Origin: Swingsia samuiensis
GTDB lineage: Bacteria > Pseudomonadota > Alphaproteobacteria > Acetobacterales > Acetobacteraceae
Reading direction: 5' to 3'
Length of the DNA: 64,000 nt
NCBI RefSeq assembly: GCF_006542355.1
Contig: NZ_CP038141.1
Span: forward strand, 463,501-527,500
Shown here: piece after piece, positions 63,002 to 64,000 of the stretch
Layout: the number at the start of each line of letters is the position of its first letter
How positions within the stretch are numbered: the first letter of the stretch is position 1
The notes under the pieces: model-generated
What the model saw: the letters and a program-made list of their open reading frames with translations, nothing else
Told to the model about the DNA's origin: nothing
Databases searched by the model: none
Program-made: the position numbers and the translations under genes

Positions 63002-64000
63002 ATGGCTGAAGCTGAAGACAGGACCGAAGCCCCTTCCCAACAACGCCTGCAAAAAGCTCGTGATGATGGACAGGTCTTTGTTTCAAAAGAATCATTTAAT
63101 CTTGTTCTTCTCCTTGCAGGGGGAACAAGCTTTTTTATTATCTTACCTCTTCTCATTCCTTCATTTATTCATAATATGTTCTTTCTGATGTCAAATGCAG
63201 GAAGAATTTCTCTCCGTTCTGAAAATATCTATGATTTCAATACATTTATTCTACTCTCATCCTTAAAAATATTAATCCCTCTTATTACCCTTCCTTTTAT
63301 AATCACAATTAGTGTTGGCCTCCTTCAAACATCTTTTCTTATTCATCCCCCTTCACTTCTCCCCAAATTCTCTCGCATATCACCTATATCGGGCATAAAG
63401 CGGCTTATAAGTCCATCCAGCTATATCGAAGCATTAAAGATGCTTCTTAAGCTAATCGCCATATTTTTCGTTTTTTATGTGTTCATCCGAAGAAATATTA
63501 CTCAAATACCAAGCATCACCAATATAAAAATACAAAATATTTTCCCTTATATATCCAAATATAGCTTATCCATTTTATTAGATATTATAATTATTCAAAC
63601 CATCATCGTCGGCATCGATGTTTTTTGGGGAAGGTACCAACATCTATCAAAGCTCAAAATGAGCCGAGAAGAGCTCAAAGACGAATATCGTAATACAGAA
63701 GGCGATCCACACGTTAAAGGACGTCTAAAACAAATCCGTGCTCAAAAGGCACGCCAACGCATGATTGAGGCTGTTCCCAAAGCAACTGTCATTGTCACTA
63801 ACCCTACACATTACGCTGTCGCATTAGTCTATAATAAAGGGTCTGATAGCGCGCCTAAAATCGTTGCAAAAGGGAAAGAAGAACTTGCAGCCCGTATTCG
63901 AGAAAAAGCTATGGATCATCATATCCCCATTATTTCCAACCCCCCTTTAGCCCGGGCTTTATTCCCCCTTCCTCTTGATAGTGAAATCCCTTTGGAGCAT
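63002..64000 (+). CDS. flhB: Flagellar biosynthetic protein FlhB, 3'-truncated by the window
   Basis: 333 codons without a stop. It begins MAEAEDRTEAPSQQRLQKARDDGQV, has four membrane helices, the KRLISPSSYIEALKMLLKLIAI loop, the cytosolic MSREELKDEYRNTEGDPHVKGRLKQIR linker and the self-cleaving NPTH motif (267-270), VTNPTHYAVAL. FlhB switches export from rod/hook to filament substrates. Most of the protein (E. coli 382 residues) is present. Confidence 0.96.
   Translation, partial: MAEAEDRTEAPSQQRLQKARDDGQVFVSKESFNLVLLLAGGTSFFIILPLLIPSFIHNMFFLMSNAGRISLRSENIYDFNTFILLSSLKILIPLITLPFIITISVGLLQTSFLIHPPSLLPKFSRISPISGIKRLISPSSYIEALKMLLKLIAIFFVFYVFIRRNITQIPSITNIKIQNIFPYISKYSLSILLDIIIIQTIIVGIDVFWGRYQHLSKLKMSREELKDEYRNTEGDPHVKGRLKQIRAQKARQRMIEAVPKATVIVTNPTHYAVALVYNKGSDSAPKIVAKGKEELAARIREKAMDHHIPIISNPPLARALFPLPLDSEIPLEH

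Overview
The window reads as chromosomal DNA of a low-to-moderate GC acetic acid bacterium (Acetobacteraceae, Alphaproteobacteria). The main evidence is a PQQ-dependent quinohaemoprotein alcohol dehydrogenase with its triple-haem cytochrome subunit (adhAB), an alphaproteobacterial rimP-nusA-ylxR-infB-rbfA-truB-rpsO-pnp cluster, ispE behind a TPR protein gene, a DUF1489 gene and a flagellar flgBC-fliE-fliQR-flhB block. Gluconobacter/Neokomagataea/Swingsia-like genera fit best; the genus is inferred, not shown. No rRNA, CRISPR array, insertion sequence or prophage was seen, and coding density is high.

Layout. 0-3 kb: a cut-off DUF421 gene, rlmB, tRNA-Tyr, and a CLC-F type fluoride antiporter behind a recognisable fluoride riboswitch. 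3-9.6 kb: adhA-adhB, a methyltransferase, an FMN reductase and a GST. 9.7-12 kb: gap-pgk. 12-19 kb: a lipoprotein, a membrane-anchored exonuclease VII-like protein, DUF4186, an amino-acid permease, an MFS exporter with an ArsC/Spx-like protein, and rsmB. 19-24.8 kb: a YggS-type PLP protein, kup, hemW, a secreted nucleoside hydrolase and DUF1489. 24.8-36 kb: a nitronate monooxygenase-like flavoprotein, then the long translation/RNA operon on the minus strand, headed by a terminator-like hairpin directly in front of rimP.

36.1-38.9 kb carries the least explained module: a tight three-gene operon of a membrane-anchored, ClpB-D2-like AAA+ ATPase between two single-pass membrane proteins of unknown family. 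38.9-43.3 kb: an amino-acid ABC importer (binding protein fused to permease, plus ATPase), ccmA-ccmB and a VTT/DedA-like protein. 43.3-49.4 kb: a lytic transglycosylase, a family-4-like uracil-DNA glycosylase, a TPR protein, ispE and a small conserved protein. 49.5-53.8 kb: tRNA-Asp, lldD, folE and the queuosine precursor genes queD-queC-queE. 53.9-59.6 kb: a Wzm/Wzt-like polysaccharide ABC exporter, folP with a folB-folK fusion, a DsbA-like protein and a divergent gamma-glutamyltransferase-like lipoprotein. 59.6-64 kb: fliO-fliP on the minus strand and flgB-flgC-fliE-fliQ-fliR-flhB on the plus strand, flhB running off the end.

Genes that work together: CcmAB assembles c-type cytochromes such as AdhA/AdhB; FolE supplies dihydroneopterin triphosphate both to the folate branch (FolB/FolK/FolP) and to the queuosine branch (QueD/C/E). 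Regulatory structure visible in the sequence includes the fluoride riboswitch, an intrinsic terminator buried inside a convergent coding sequence, a recurrent TTGATCAA palindrome upstream of adhA, gap and the MFS gene, a Fur-like box upstream of lldD and a CtrA-like box between the divergent flagellar operons.
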